DNA from: Unio delphinus
Taxonomy: Eukaryota; Mollusca; Bivalvia; Unionida; Unionidae
NCBI GenBank assembly: GCA_029339505.1
Contig: JAQISU010000123.1
Span: 2,013,001-2,077,000 of the forward strand
DNA length: 64,000 nt
Direction of reading: 5' to 3'
Below are positions 36,185 to 49,125 of the stretch, piece after piece. The notes below the pieces were generated by a model. That model was not told the DNA's origin and made no database searches. It worked only from the letters and a program-made list of their open reading frames with translations. The position numbers were made by a program, and so were the translations under genes. Numbering within the stretch: position 1 is the stretch's first letter; each line of letters starts with the position of its first letter.

Positions 36185-36290
36185 TGGCTGACTAGTGGTA
36201 TTTGACTGTCTACATACGGCACAAGTAACTATGGGAGGTTTCATGCCTTACTCCCATCAATTTCAAGAACAAGTCAAATCCCCCAAAAAC
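36185..36290. repeat. Dispersed repeat, second copy (see 19035-19260)
   Basis: TGACTGTCTACATACGGCAC followed by CCATCAATTTCAAGAACAAG parallels the copy near 19050. The surrounding sequence to 36824 shows no supported gene. A minus-strand frame at 36496-36714 ends in a Gln/Pro-rich stretch that looks protein-like but has no clear start or splice context. Confidence 0.4.
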
Positions 36291-36824
36291 AACAACAATA
36301 GATTCACAAATGATATCGACATCTTTAATTATTCAACAAAAATAGTTTTTAAAAAGTCACAGCATAGCTGCATGTCAAGATATTTGAGTGACAATGTTTC
36401 AAATATATCCCCATGACACCTCTGAGTAGGAAATTATGTTCGATACCACGAATTTAAAACTAAATAGCTGAAAATTATGCTGACATTGGTGTCTTTCACA
36501 CAATTTCCATTTTTACATTGCCGGGAATGGGGTAGGGGTGTTGTACTGATTGGATGCCCTGCTTAATTTGGTCTTCGTTATCTTGAGGTTGACCTCCCTG
36601 GATGTTATTGCCCGGTTTGAGTAAATATAAGTGGTGAAACTTACAGGTGAAATATGTAGAGATCTGAGCAGATATACAAAACAAACAAACACGTACCCCC
36701 GTACCAGCAAACAAACAATTTAATCAATTACATAAAACAACTATACGAATTCATTACATCAGGAATATCTCGGCTTTTAGAAGAAGAAAAATAAACTTTC
36801 TCGAATTAAACAGGAAAGCACACA

Positions 36825-37218
36825 TGGATTCAAATAAAACAGCTGATCTGTTTATTGATAGATTAGTTCATCATTTGATCGAGTGAACAGTCGAAGTCAA
36901 CGTCTTGTACGATTGCATAACCCGGTTCTTCGGTTCGTTCTACTTCCACTGTAGCTGTTCAGACCCTTAAATCTCAGGATACGTCACAGAATTGTACGCC
37001 TCAGGATTACACGTCAGAGGATCTATTTTCTCCCTTTGCGTTCAACGTCCATCCAAATCACTTCGTCGGTTTCTATCGATAACAGTTTTACGATGGAATT
37101 TCTTACGAATTCCCTGGAGTCTACTCTGGATCCTCTTGCAGAAAAGCTGATTAAAATTTTCAACGAGGCGATATTAAACCTAGGAAATGTTGTGTGGGGA
37201 AACACGCCCCTAAATTAA
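36825..37218 (+). pseudogene. Possible broken coding fragment of unknown origin
   Basis: The patch is richer in GC and less repetitive than its surroundings. The plus strand offers successive short open pieces in different frames: MDSNKTADLFIDRLVHHLIE then a stop (36825-36887); a Ser/Gln/Thr-rich piece around 36956-37082 ending ...SEDLFSPFAFNVHPNHF then FVGFYR and a stop; and MEFLTNSLESTLDPLAEKL with the following KIFNEAILNLGNVVWG, stopping at 37216-37218. The shift of frame across a continuous coding-like stretch suggests a decayed retroelement gag-like ORF or a retrocopy. The family is not recognised. Confidence 0.3.
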
Positions 37219-40200
37219 CGTATCCTATCAGTCAAATCTCTGCTGCCTTTCTCAGTGGCTGCAAAATCGGGGTCAGCTTAACCTGGTAGTTTGATAGTTA
37301 CAGACGTTCTGCGATTTTTCAATTGTGACAGCTTTACCTTGAAAATAACGTTTACCGTGTACCTAATAGTTCGTCCTGCTGCTGTCTAAACAAATGCTTA
37401 ATTAAGAATAATATTCTCCCCTCGAAATGACATTCTGAGCATGGCAGTATGACGATTGATACGCGCCTGTTCTAGTTAATGGTTCTCTGGTCTCAACTAA
37501 TGTATTCTTGTTAGATCGACATAAATTTGCCCCTTCACATAGATGTTAAAATTTGGTTACTGATAATAAGTTTCTGTCTGTCCTGGCTATTTTCCTAGTG
37601 CTTGTAAACTCCCCTATGTGCATTATTTAAACTTTTATTCCATACTTAGACCTATTTCATTTTTCTTTTTCTTTCCCTCAATAAGGATGAACAGTTATGA
37701 TAAAATGTCAATGCATGTTTTTCGATATAAGTTAATAAACTAGAAGGTACAATACAAAAAACTAGTTAAAACAAACTTCAAACAACAAAAAGTAACATTT
37801 AGGTATTAATTTGTTTATAAATGGTTTCCATGTGAATCATGCAAATTGTCATTGACTCAACTTGGTGCTATCTGCTTCTCTTCAGTATTCAGTAATATCC
37901 TTGAAGTCTCGTGGTACACTCTTCAACAGCCAGTAAAAGCTTTTAGGTAATAAAAAAGAGAAAAAGCTTAATTGAATATAGTAGGAAAAAAATGTAAGTA
38001 CCTATTTTAAATCGTCACAAAGATAATCATATTTTAAAACAATGGAAGGATTGAGAAGAGTTTCGATTGAAAACGGAGACTAATTGAATCAGAATTTATT
38101 TGCAGTGTCTGTACCAATAAAGACCGTAAGCTTGCCAAGGCCACACAGTTCACATTAAATGCATAAATAAACAACAAAAAAAGGAACCATAATCCATATA
38201 GTTAAAATCATCTATTCAAAGATGTTATGCTGTGAAGTCTGTTGGACACAACTGCTCTGAATATTTCGCTACAGAAAGATAGATCCCTTAAACAAGACTG
38301 TATATCTGTGGAAGAAATGTATTCATGAAAATAACAGATTTCCCAAATATACTAGCTATGTATTGCCTATCGTGTGCTAAAAATTTCATTAAACCCACAA
38401 AACCAAGTCAGAAGTTTCATTTTGGGAAGGAATACAGGTTAATGCTTTACATTCAGGTCAACTTACATGAACCGCGGTGGGAAATCTTTTTTCTGTGAAT
38501 ACGTCGCAAGTATGAATAAAAGATAGTAACTTACTTATATTATCAAGGAGATGACATGCATTTTATTTTTGTTTTGTGCCACAAGTTTGGTGCGCTTCAT
38601 ATTTATTTACGGTAATCAGATTTCGACAGTGAAATCAAATATTTTAAAATTACCGTTATTTTTCCAGTACTATAAAATCCTATTAGATTCCTGAAAGTTG
38701 CCATATATCGAGTGTTTACAGCATACCATTATATGGCTGTAAATTGTCATTTACCGAATGTTTACAGCAGTTTAGTTGACCTGTAATTTGTTCCCCGTTT
38801 TACACAAGGTATTAAAAAGGTCTGCAGTTTTATTAGTCTTGCTTTTACTTGTTGATTGTTTGCCATTATTCAGAGTTGTGGCGTAGTAGCAGGGTCACAA
38901 TTTCAGATCCTTTGTTATTTAATTTTCTTGTTTTCTGATCACAGAAATTGCACGTGACCCCCTCCCCCATTTCACAGTCGGGCGAGTCGGGAATCATGTA
39001 CATACAGAAGCTAGCTACAAGACTGCACAAATATCCCAGTGGCATATATCACTGCCTGTTGTGCTTGGTGTCGCACGTTTTCCTGGTGGCTATAAGGCTG
39101 ATGGCATAGTTTGTTAGATGTTAGTTATCGTTTGCTGTAGGGGACTTGACTTGTTAGATGACCCCTTTTAACATACAATGCACACAGAGACCCCACCCCC
39201 AGATACATAGCAAAATTAATGATGCGTCCAGGTGGGGACTTAGTCAGCATGATACTGAATCAAAGAGCATTGTAGTCATTGTCATTAGGCATGTTGCGGG
39301 AGCAAAATCATCGTTGCATTTTATGGAGAAATTTTCAGATTCCAAGTAGGAAAATTGTTGGATACATCGATCACATTCCACAGCCGTATCAGAAAGTGCT
39401 AACGCGAGTTAGTGAAATTAAGAAGGTGGGCGCACTTCCACCTACGTGAATAACTTGAGTACTATGATCTTGCTTTCTATCCAGGCAGATTTCTGCCCAG
39501 GTAATGTTATTATGTACAGTATGATAAATAACTGCCTGCCATGTATACGGATAGTGACAATAACTGATCATTGAAGTGTGTCAGCTTTATACATACGATC
39601 AACACTGCTCGCCGCTCGATATTTATTCGAGATTCGAAGTTGTGATCTATTCATCCATTACCCACGCTAATGGGGGGATCTTGCTGTATCTCAAAAACAG
39701 CATTTACTTGAATTCCTTCACCCACTGAGTTTTCACAGTGTTGCCAAGTCATAACACTTATATTTAATTTGCCGGCACAACGTTGACTGCCATTAGCTGT
39801 TTATGGCTCAATTCAGTCTATGGAAAAGGGATGGGATACGTTAACAAGCTTTGAGAATGTACCAGTATATAGTGTAAATGATTTGTCAGATCAGGTTCAC
39901 GAAGCAGTCGAGCTTTGGCGTTCTCTAGTCTTGGCGACAATATTGATTCAATAACTTATAAATTGTGTTACAAGTTTAAAAGGTCATCCATTGATAGAGT
40001 TTTACACTGAGAACCGTGCCACCGATTTATACACATGTCTGACTTCATTTTTTGTTGATGATATGTAATATTTCGAAATTCAGTTTCATTTTGAAAGTTA
40101 TATTGAGAGATCAGCCTTGGAACATTAATATTAAATCTTCTTAAGTAAAACTCTGCAATTGTGTCACATAGAACAGAAAATTGGATTGTTGTGACACACC

Positions 40201-40793
40201 TTTTTCAAAATGTGCTTACCATGACAAACTGAAGACTGACCTTTATGGATGATGTATGAAGCTATATTTATTTATGCCTTGAACCTGTCAGACATTTAAG
40301 ATAAATTGCCAACAGACCAGAGTAGATGAATTGATACTAGGCATATATTTTAACTCTGCATCCATGTGTTGTATTATCTTCATGTAAATTTGCATGGGAA
40401 CAAGTACAGAGCAGCCATGACATGCAAAGAGTTTGTAATTGTGCGTAGTATGGAACAGCATCTGTTGCAATAATACTTCACAGCAAGATATTCGATAAAG
40501 AGATTGTAAATTTGCATATTAGGGGATAGCATTTGTTGCTATAATGCATCACAGCATGTGGCTTTAAGAGGCATTGTGACAACATGAGTAATAACTTTGC
40601 ATTTTAGAACCATGTTCAAGCTGTCTGAAAACTAGATATTGACAATTTTTAAAGATACACATGTGGACAGAATTACAACTCGGGTCTGCTTGAATCTTAG
40701 GGTACTAACATATTTATGCACACTAAAGTGTGATACCGTTCATAATTATACATTATATTGGCACATCAGTATGCACTAGACAATTCTTACCAG
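37219..40793. other. Intron, mostly featureless
   Basis: AT-rich with scattered homopolymers. It contains a SINE-1 3' scrap near 38358. It ends in the splice acceptor CAATTCTTACCAG at 40793. Confidence 0.45.
38358..38406 (+). mobile_element. SINE-1 3' terminal fragment
   Basis: TGTATTGCCTATCGTGTGCT followed by AAAAATTTCATTAAACCCAC matches only the last 45-50 bp of SINE-1. The rest is missing or unrecognisable. Confidence 0.6.
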
Positions 40794-43700
40794 TGACAAT
40801 GAGTGTTTATGATGGATTAGAAACTTCCTCCTGGCTGGGGCAAAACCCAGCAGTGACAGAAAGTCTTAACAGACTCAAGCAACTAGAGGAGTTACGGAAA
40901 CAACGTGAGCTTCAAACAAGAGAGAAACTTGCAAGCATTCGATCCAATAGAAACTTTGGGATCTTACGCAAGTCAAGTTTGACTGATAGTGAGACTGGCA
41001 GTCGTTTTCTTCGGCGAGCTCAGTCTTCAAGTGATGAGGAATCAACCATTCCTGCATACAGGTCTGGAGATATTACTACTCAGTTAGGGGGAGCCAGACC
41101 TAAACTTGGTTCCTCTATTTCAAGGGATGAAATCAACGTAGGACTTGGAGGGGAACATGATCAATGGTTTAGTGGTGTTCCAGAGTCCATATTGGGTCCC
41201 TCATTCACCAGTCGGCAACTTAGTCCAAGGAAATCAATGCGCAATGACAGATTTACATTTTCTGAGGATACTGACAGAAGTAGTAAAGTTGGAACTCTGT
41301 CGCGAGATAGCTTAGCTAGATCATCATTTCAAGGGACACTTGGTCAACCAAGCAGTAGAGCCTCTAAAGGGAGCAACAATCTTTTTGATGGAGTTTTAGA
41401 ATCGGCTTTTAGTGAGGGAATAATTGCACCAAAGATAAGCAACTTGAGGCGTAATTTTGATGATAATACACATAGTGATTTTCATAATCCTAGAGGATTT
41501 GCGGCCTCAAAAATTGATAGCAATAGAGTTTTCACCAATAGTAATAATGTTAATTCTAAGGAATATGGTGGACAAGAATCACTTAATGATAATAGCCCCA
41601 ATGGTCAGTACGACAGTTCAGAAGAATCTCATATAGAAGAAAGCCAACATCAGGAAGGGGAGAATAAAACAAAGATGGAGGAGGAGGAAGAAGAGGAACA
41701 GTTTGATGATCCACTTGAATTTAGTCAAAGCTTGAAAAACTTCAGAAATTCAAATGAAATTCACTGCGATAATTTTCAGCACAATGATAATTCTGCCCAT
41801 AAAAGAGCAGCTCACTCAGGAATGATGGTAAGCTCTGTCCCCACCGTTCCCCCGCTGAAGAAAGTAAAATCTGTTGATTTGGAGGATGTGAATTCAGATC
41901 AATACAGTGACTTACCAGATATGATTCATACATATGAAGATCTCACATCTGTTGCCAAGGATATTGTTGCTACATTTAGTCAGCCATTTAGTCCTGATGG
42001 TTTAGAGCCAAGATCACCTTCATATAAGGAAAATGTAGGAGCTACTCAGATCAGATCTGGCTATGATTTTAGCAAGTCACAACCAGAGATTCTTGATGAA
42101 AATGGTCATTTAAAAGTTCCAGATTTTTGTGCTGTAAGTTCAGATGACCAAAATGATAATTTAGATAGTGAAAAAGCAACATTCACTTCGCAAAGCCATA
42201 ATAATATAGTGAGAAGAACATCAAGCAGTAAAAAAAAGAAAAGACCACCATCTTTTCACAGGAAGGGAGAAAGTGAACAAAATTCTGATTCTGAAAACAA
42301 AATGGAAAAGAAGACTTTAGTAGCAGTCAATGGCAGAGATGTAGGGGATTCTTCTGCCACTGGTTTTGAGCAGTTTACAATAAGGCTGACAGGTTTGAAT
42401 GGTTCAGATGGTCCTTTGGTTAGTGTGGATACTGTTCAAGAAGAACAGAGTAATGGTAATAAGGATGGCAGGGTGGAACATCTGGGCATACTTCATGTCG
42501 CAGACAGCCTCTACAGGTCCGGTTCCTCAGAGTGGGTTGTAATCAACCAAGATGGTCAATCAGATGGTAAAACAGTCATGGAAAGCAAGAAAGGAGTACA
42601 AGTAAGTGGAGGAGAGAGCAATTCATTGATCAGTAATCCAGATAAAGACAATGAGGAGAGCATTGTGTCAGGTTCTGGTCTAAGAAGGAAGTTGTATAGC
42701 AAAGGTTCTCAGTCACAGTCTTCAGCTCCAGAAAAGAAAGGGCTTATAACAAGGTGGAAAAATATATTTGGTTCCTTTGGTCATTCTGATGTAGCCTCAG
42801 AATTAAATCTCTCAAATGATACTTCAGATTGTGTGGATGAAACTAGATTAGATCTCATGGAAGCTGCTGATCAGTCTGTTAAGTCTGCTTTGATAGAGGA
42901 AAGAAAAGTATGGACAGATGGGAATGTCAGTAATGATGTTACTAGGAATGATGACTTTCAGAGTGCAGATTCATCACCAAGATCAGACAAAGGGGTGCTT
43001 GGGAGAAGCTCAGTGGCATATGCTGCCATGTCAGATTCTGATGAAGCTTTTGAAACAGCATCTGATGATAGTGGTAATAACAGGGATAGAAAAAACAGAG
43101 CAAAGGACATTAAGGAGTCAAAAACACCTCAGATGTCATCTGTAGCAGAAGTGAAGGAGAATTTTGGCTACCAGTCCGAAGCCACTGAACAGTCAGAGAA
43201 TACAATGACTCAGAACAGTACAGATTTCCAACAAATAGGCCTTTTACAAGCACAGGATCATTATAAAAGCCCAGGAGACATTCTAGGAAATCTGAGAGAG
43301 ATAAGGAGATTTGTACATAAGAGTGTGTCAGAGCCTGGCACATCAGAAGAGCTGTCAGCACAACTCAACAAAGCTGATGCCAGCAAACTGATGGTAGATG
43401 CACAGACAATGACTGATGCATCCCTGACCTCTGAGATCATGCAGCAGCATAGACCTAAATTAATCAGCACATGTGCACAGACGGAATTTGAAGTCATCTT
43501 GAAGGATTCAGGACAATTGGATGACAGAGAACTTTATCAGTGTCCTCACTGTGGCAAGATGAGTGGCATTTGTAGCAGTCCAGAGAGCCAAGAAAGGAAA
43601 GACAGTGGAGCTGGCAAAAGTCGAGGCTACATGAGGGGGACAGCTAGTTGTCATATAAAAAATAATATCAGGAAGTCTGTCAGCAATCCTTTGAAAAATA

Positions 43701-45538
43701 GTGAGAAGGATAGTAATAAGCCACCAATCCCAAATGGTAAATCTAGTCCTACTCCTCAGAGAGAAAAACGGAGACCGTCTTACAGTAAGAATGACTCAGA
43801 TGGATGCAGTTCCAAAAATAGACCTTCAACACCTGTTTCCAGAACGCCTTCTTATATGAGATCAACTTCAGCAACAAGGTTGAAAGAGATTGATAAATCA
43901 GAACCAGATTTGCGTATGAAGAGATCCCCATCCAGAGCCAGTTCAATATGTGATGGTGAGGAACTCGGTCAGATGTCACATATGAACAAAAACCAGTCAA
44001 AAAGCCTGAATCAGCTGGAGTTTTCAAATCAAGATTTTGAGACTCTTAAAATGCCAGAAGTGGTTCCTAAACCAAGGTCACCTCAAAAGGAGAAGGCTGC
44101 TGAGGATCTCTTTTTTCTTGGTAATGTGTCTAGTTTAACAGAGGCAACCTCTGCTTTGATAGAAAAGGCTTTGCAGGACTCTAAACAGGACCAGTTCAAC
44201 CAGGACCATATGCCAGATCAATGTGAAATTTCATTAGAGAATGAAACTAGCAGCCAAAGTTCAAATCAAACACAGTGTGCTAATCATACAGACAATGTAG
44301 CAGAAACAAGAGACAAATTAGATAAAAGCGATTCAGTTCATGTCACTGATGGGAAAAATAGCTCTAACTTTAAAACTTCTGGAAAACCCAAGTTATCTGG
44401 ACCAAAACAGTCAGAATTACCAGCCCTGAAAAAGTCAAATAAAGCTGGTAAATTTTCAACTCCAGATTCTCAGCACACCAAAAGTCCTGTTAAAAAGCCA
44501 GCAGAGTTTAAAGGGTACAGCAAACTAGCAGGTACCAATGATGATGATGTAGACTCTACAAGCCAATTCACAAGTATTGTTGATAATCCTTTCATAAAGA
44601 ATGATGCCCAGTGTAGAGAAGGCCTGAAGATGAAAACTGGTCCAGGACCAAACAAATCAGTATGGACAAAATCAGCTTCAGCTAATCAGGAAAGAGAAAA
44701 ATGTGCAGATAGTGCAGACTTGAAGCCCATTGACCCAGGTTCAAAAGAAACCATTGAAACATCATCATGTGATGCTTCTGTGAAAGAGGAAAGTGTTAAA
44801 GTTGCAAATCAGGAACTGGAACAAAAAAAATTTGCTGTTAAAGGTGCAGATGAATGTCAGGACAAAAAACATGGAGCCACTCTCTGCAGAACAGTTTCTA
44901 TGGAGAAAGAAGACTTGCAGAAGATACACAGTTCAAGTTCAGTTTTATATGGGTGTGATGATGTGCATTCTGTTCCGGATGTAAATGTTATGCATCAAGT
45001 ATCTGAAGAACAGACACAACCACATAATCCCCATCAACATGAAGCAGGAATGGCCAGAATCCAGATATCTAAGTTACCTGCTGGTCAGAAACCCAATGCC
45101 ATTGTTGTGGAAACTGATGTGGATGCAGCTTTTGAAGAGTACAAGGCCCTAAAATCTGGTTCTGTTGATAATGGAGGCAAAGCCTCAAGTGGAGGACTTG
45201 ATAATATAGACCATGTTGCCTTTGCTGAAAAAGCCTGCAGTAAGCTCTTAGGTTCAGATACATTTGCAGACATTTACAAATTAGAAACAAACTTAAAACA
45301 ACAAAATGAAGAGTTGGATTTTCCAGACACAGTTGTCAAAGAACTTCAACACAGTCCTCGTCAGTCCATTTCTTCAGAATCTTCAAGTCATATGGACAGT
45401 AGCAGTATGACCAGTGAGTACAGCACTGACACAAGCAGTATAGGACCAACGTCACCCATTGACCCTAATGATAGAAAACGGGGTAAAAAGTCTAAGAGCA
45501 AGAAAGGGTTCTTCAAAGGTAAATTTTTCAAGCGATGA
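40794..45538 (+). CDS. Giant terminal exon E of the large unidentified protein (about 1,580 codons)
   Basis: Acceptor CAATTCTTACCAG ends at 40793. The phase-1 start gives G+TG ACA ATG in frame with either exon C or exon D. The frame stays open to TGA at 45536-45538. Alternatively ATG 40799, with A at -3, is a start of its own transcript. The open frame extends to 40730, but that part reads as intron. From ATG 40799: helix LNRLKQLEELRKQRELQTRE (about 40865), SxIP-like S-T-I-P in acidic context (41042-41053), an acidic Glu run (about 41674-41700), a Lys run KKKKR (about 42230), C-P-H-C plus a third Cys (43541-43573), a basic Ser/Pro/Arg block (about 43765-43945) typical of microtubule-associated proteins, and a Lys/Phe tail GKKSKSKKGFFKGKFFKR (45482-45535). 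Most of it should be disordered. No catalytic domain recognised. Confidence 0.85.
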
Positions 45539-46440
45539 TCCAGGATTGAAATATTTCATCTTGGCTTAGATCCCAAGAGCTTCCTTCCTGCCTGTAGATA
45601 TGGGGATGCTGAATCTGCAATTGCTGCTCTGTGTATAATGGACTCTGTTGTAACAATAACAGTTCCTGTTTCAGCTTAATTTGATGTAGTTTGCATAATT
45701 GACTGTTTCCCATTATTCTAAACCCAATGAACTGTGCATTAATCTAATCAACTATGCTTTATGTGTGCTTGTTTCAAGTGCAGTACAAATGTTTCCCTGA
45801 TACAAGTGTTCTGAGGATAATATGATCATTTACTGACATTTTTAGCTCACAAATGCTAAATCTTAAATGGTTTACTTCCAGTGTTGGCAATGACAGTAAC
45901 ATTGTAATTGCACCAATTTATAACGGATTGCTAATAATCATGTTCAAGATTGAATTTTTCATCATCTGGATTTATATAATTTTGTAAAGATTTTAGCTTT
46001 AATAATCAATGGTAAAATAGGTCATGGTTTTCTTACATTTTTGGATTTTTTTGTTACCCTCAGTAGATTTTTTGTTTTTATCAAAGTTTTTAAAAAAATG
46101 GCATATCATCTGTTTCAGAAGCTCTACATAGATGTGTTTATAGCAATTTCAAAGTAATTGTGATTGCTTTCTTTTTTCATGAATTAGTTGTGAATTTATG
46201 CTTTTTACATGGATACTAGTGAGTTCCAGGATATTCTTGAATATGATTGTAATTATTGGCATGCATGTTTTACTTAATTGTCATGCTTGATCTGTTTTAA
46301 TAATCCAAAGACCTTATATTGCAAATTCACATTCTGAAAGCATGCTGATTCTTTATACTGCTTGATCTTTCAACTCCATTATTTTTCTGCTACTCTAATA
46401 TAAATAGCAAACAATAAATGCTTCTGTGACTAATGTTTAT
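45539..46440 (+). promoter_or_regulatory. 3' UTR with candidate polyadenylation signal AATAAA
   Basis: AT-rich sequence follows the stop. Canonical AATAAA lies at 46413-46418, and a T/G-rich region follows by 46500. That would give a UTR of about 0.9 kb. The next tandem array starts shortly after, consistent with the gene ending here. Confidence 0.5.
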
Positions 46441-46639
46441 CCACTTGTTGATATTCAATGTATAACTTTATTCACTTTGGTTGTTCTGTTTTAAAATGTG
46501 CACAAATTGTTGTTTTCTGTGCTTTGAGAAAATATTTAATTTTAAATTATTAAACTTCAGTAGTTAGACCACTCGCTGTTAACCTTCCACCCATAAAGAT
46601 AATGGGTCCTGGCGCATTCATTTTTAAATTGGATTTAAA

Positions 46640-47715
46640 TGGACTACATCAAGTATTCTTTGGAATATTACTGATACTAAAAATGCACATAATACTTTTG
46701 GTCCATTTATGTAACATTGTATTATGCCTGTTATGGTATGTAAATGGTTACAGTACTGTTGTGCCATTATGTGTAATGTACCATTATGCCTATTGTGCCA
46801 TGTGAATGCAGTTGATACTGTTGGACCATTCATTTAGCATAGCATTATGCCATTTAAATTTTTAGGATACTCTTAGCTCATTTATGTAACATAGCATTAT
46901 GCCATCTATGGCATGTAAATGCTTGGATACTCTGAGCCCATTTAATATTTTATGTAACATAGCATTGTGCCATCTATGGCATGTAAATGCTTGGATACTC
47001 TGAGCCCATTTAATATTTTATGTAACATAGCATTGTGCCATCTATGGCATGTAAATGCATGTGCTACGGTCAATTCATATAACAAAGCATTATGCCTATT
47101 ATGGAATGTAAATGCCTATGATAATATTGGCCCATTCATGTAACAAAGCATTATGTCAATTATGACCTGTAAATGCATCAGATGCTATTAGCCCAATCAT
47201 GTAACAAAACATTATGCCAATTATGGAATGTAAATGCCTATAGTACTATTGGTCCATTTATGTAACATAGCATTATACTTATTATGGAATGTAAATTCAT
47301 ATGGTACACTTGGTACTATTGGTCCATTCATGTAACAGCATTATGCCAATTATGGAATGTAAATGCCTATGATACTATTGGTCCATTTGTTTAACATAGC
47401 AAAATGCTTATTATGGTCTGTAAATTTATATGGTACATTTATGTAACATAGCATTATACTTATTATGGAATGTAAATTCATATGGTACACTTGGTACTAT
47501 TGGTCCATTCATGTAACAGCATTATGCCAATTATGGAATGTAAATGCCTATGATACTATTGGTCCATTTGTTTAACATAGCAAAATGCTTATTATGGTCT
47601 GTAAATTCATATGGTACATTCATGTAACAGAACATTATGCCTATTATGGAATGTAAATGACTATGGTACTATTGGTCCATTCATGTAACATAGTATTATG
47701 CTTAGTATTACATGT
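46640..47715. repeat. Minisatellite, unit about 60 bp, about 16 diverged copies
   Basis: Units contain GGTCCATTCATGTAACATAG, then CATTATGCCTATTATGGAAT and GTAAATGC. Larger blocks are duplicated: GGATACTCTGAGCCCATTTA recurs near 46923 and 46993, and a block of about 180 bp near 47265 recurs near 47447. Confidence 0.9.
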
Positions 47716-47886
47716 GAATGCAAATTCGTTGCTGCTCCAACTTTTTGTGAGAAGGAGAATTTCATCTACAATGAAAATCACCAAGCATATTGAAACTTCT
47801 TTTCTTGGTTTGAAATCTGTGTGTTAAATATGTCTCTTCTAATATTGGCATCATTCCTGGATTTGAAAATAAAAATAAACATTAAT

Positions 47887-48208
47887 ATTTGATTAGGATT
47901 AGGATTTTTAACATAGCTTTAACAATATTTCAGTCATATCGCTATGATGTCTGCAGCGAGGCAGTTTATAGTGATGTTTGCAGTGGGGCATCATGCCACA
48001 AACATGTAGCATGATGTCCCCACCCAGTTACATTATCCTGACACCAGGTCGACCAGTCCTAACACTAACCTCTTAATGCTGAGTGCCAAGCGAGGCAGCT
48101 GTTAGTGCTATTTTTGTAAGAATTTGGTATGACTCTGCAAGGAATTGAACCCAGGACCTCCCCTCATTTGCGGCGGATGCTCTAACCACTAGGCCACAAG
48201 AGCGGTGC
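47887..48208 (-). mobile_element. SINE-2, full length, minus strand, 10-bp target-site duplication
   Basis: Plus-strand reading begins with tail complement GATTAGGATTTTTAACATAG and ends at the head complement CTCTAACCACTAGGCCAC. AAACATTAAT flanks it at 47877-47886 and 48209-48218. Confidence 0.9.
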
Positions 48209-48218
48209 AAACATTAAT

Positions 48219-48831
48219 GTAATCTAAACAATCTCTGTACATTTAATTTTCCAGTTTTTGTCCAACTTGTAGGACTTTAAGATGGTCTTACATTGTCGAT
48301 TTAGAACCCCACAATAATGATAATTTTGATATTGTTTGTGCATGTAATGTTTCATTTGCAGTGAAGTTTCTTCTTTTGGACTTAAATTGTGATATCTTCA
48401 TTTGAAATCACAAAACTCAGTACAGACCCAAAGTAAAACTTTGAGCAAAAGTAAATTATTTATTTAGATTGAATTGGCAATGTTATTTCATTGCATTTGT
48501 CTGTAATACAAGATTTTATATAAATTCAGCCTTGTAAATTTTATATAGTGATCACTTAATTATCCCTGTTCTGTGAATCTATTCATGTCAGTCTGTCATG
48601 TTCATCTGGCCACAGCCATGCCAATTGATGCATGGATACTACCCAGGTGCAGGCCATTGCCAGCTTTTTGTTTACAACAGCAGATAGAAATTTATTTAGA
48701 ATTTGTCAGCAGAAATCAATTTTAGCTTTCAGACATTATTAGCTATTATGGGATTGTTGAAAAACCATGATTTCTTATTTAAATTTTTTTTCTTCTGAAT
48801 TAAAAAAAAGAAAAGAAATCCCAGCTAATTG
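48219..48831. other. Intergenic, no feature recognised
   Basis: AT-rich sequence between two oppositely oriented SINE-2 copies. Confidence 0.5.
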
Positions 48832-49125
48832 CTCCGGTGTCCTAGTGGTTAGAGTGTCCGCTGCAGAAGCTGGAGGTCATGGGTTCGATCCCCGGCTGAG
48901 TCATACCATAGACTTGCAAAAATGGTACCAACAGTTGCCTTTTTGACACTCAGCATTAAGAGGTTAGTGTTAGGACTGGTTGGCCCATCATGCTATATGT
49001 TTGCGGCATGATGCCCCAGTGCTAGACATCACTATAAACTGCCACACTCCAGACATAGTAGCAATATGACTGAAAAATTGTTAAAGCTACATTAAAAATC
49101 CTAATCAAACAAACAAACAAATCTC
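48832..49125 (+). mobile_element. SINE-2, plus strand, imperfect target duplication
   Basis: The head is GCTCCGGTGTCCTAGTGGTT with box B GGGTTCGATCCC. A small internal deletion has removed the part between GGACTGGTTGGCC and CATCATGCTA. The tail is AATCAAACAAACAAACA. Flanks AAATCCCAGCTAATT and AAATCTCAACAATTA resemble a decayed target duplication. Confidence 0.85.

Noticed and set aside
36496..36714. Minus-strand frame ending in a Gln/Pro-rich stretch
   Set aside because: Looks protein-like, but there is no supported start, splice sites or family similarity.
40730..40798. Upstream start ATG 40730 for the giant exon
   Set aside because: The segment contains a good splice acceptor (TTCTTACCAG) just before ATG 40799, and its sequence looks intronic.
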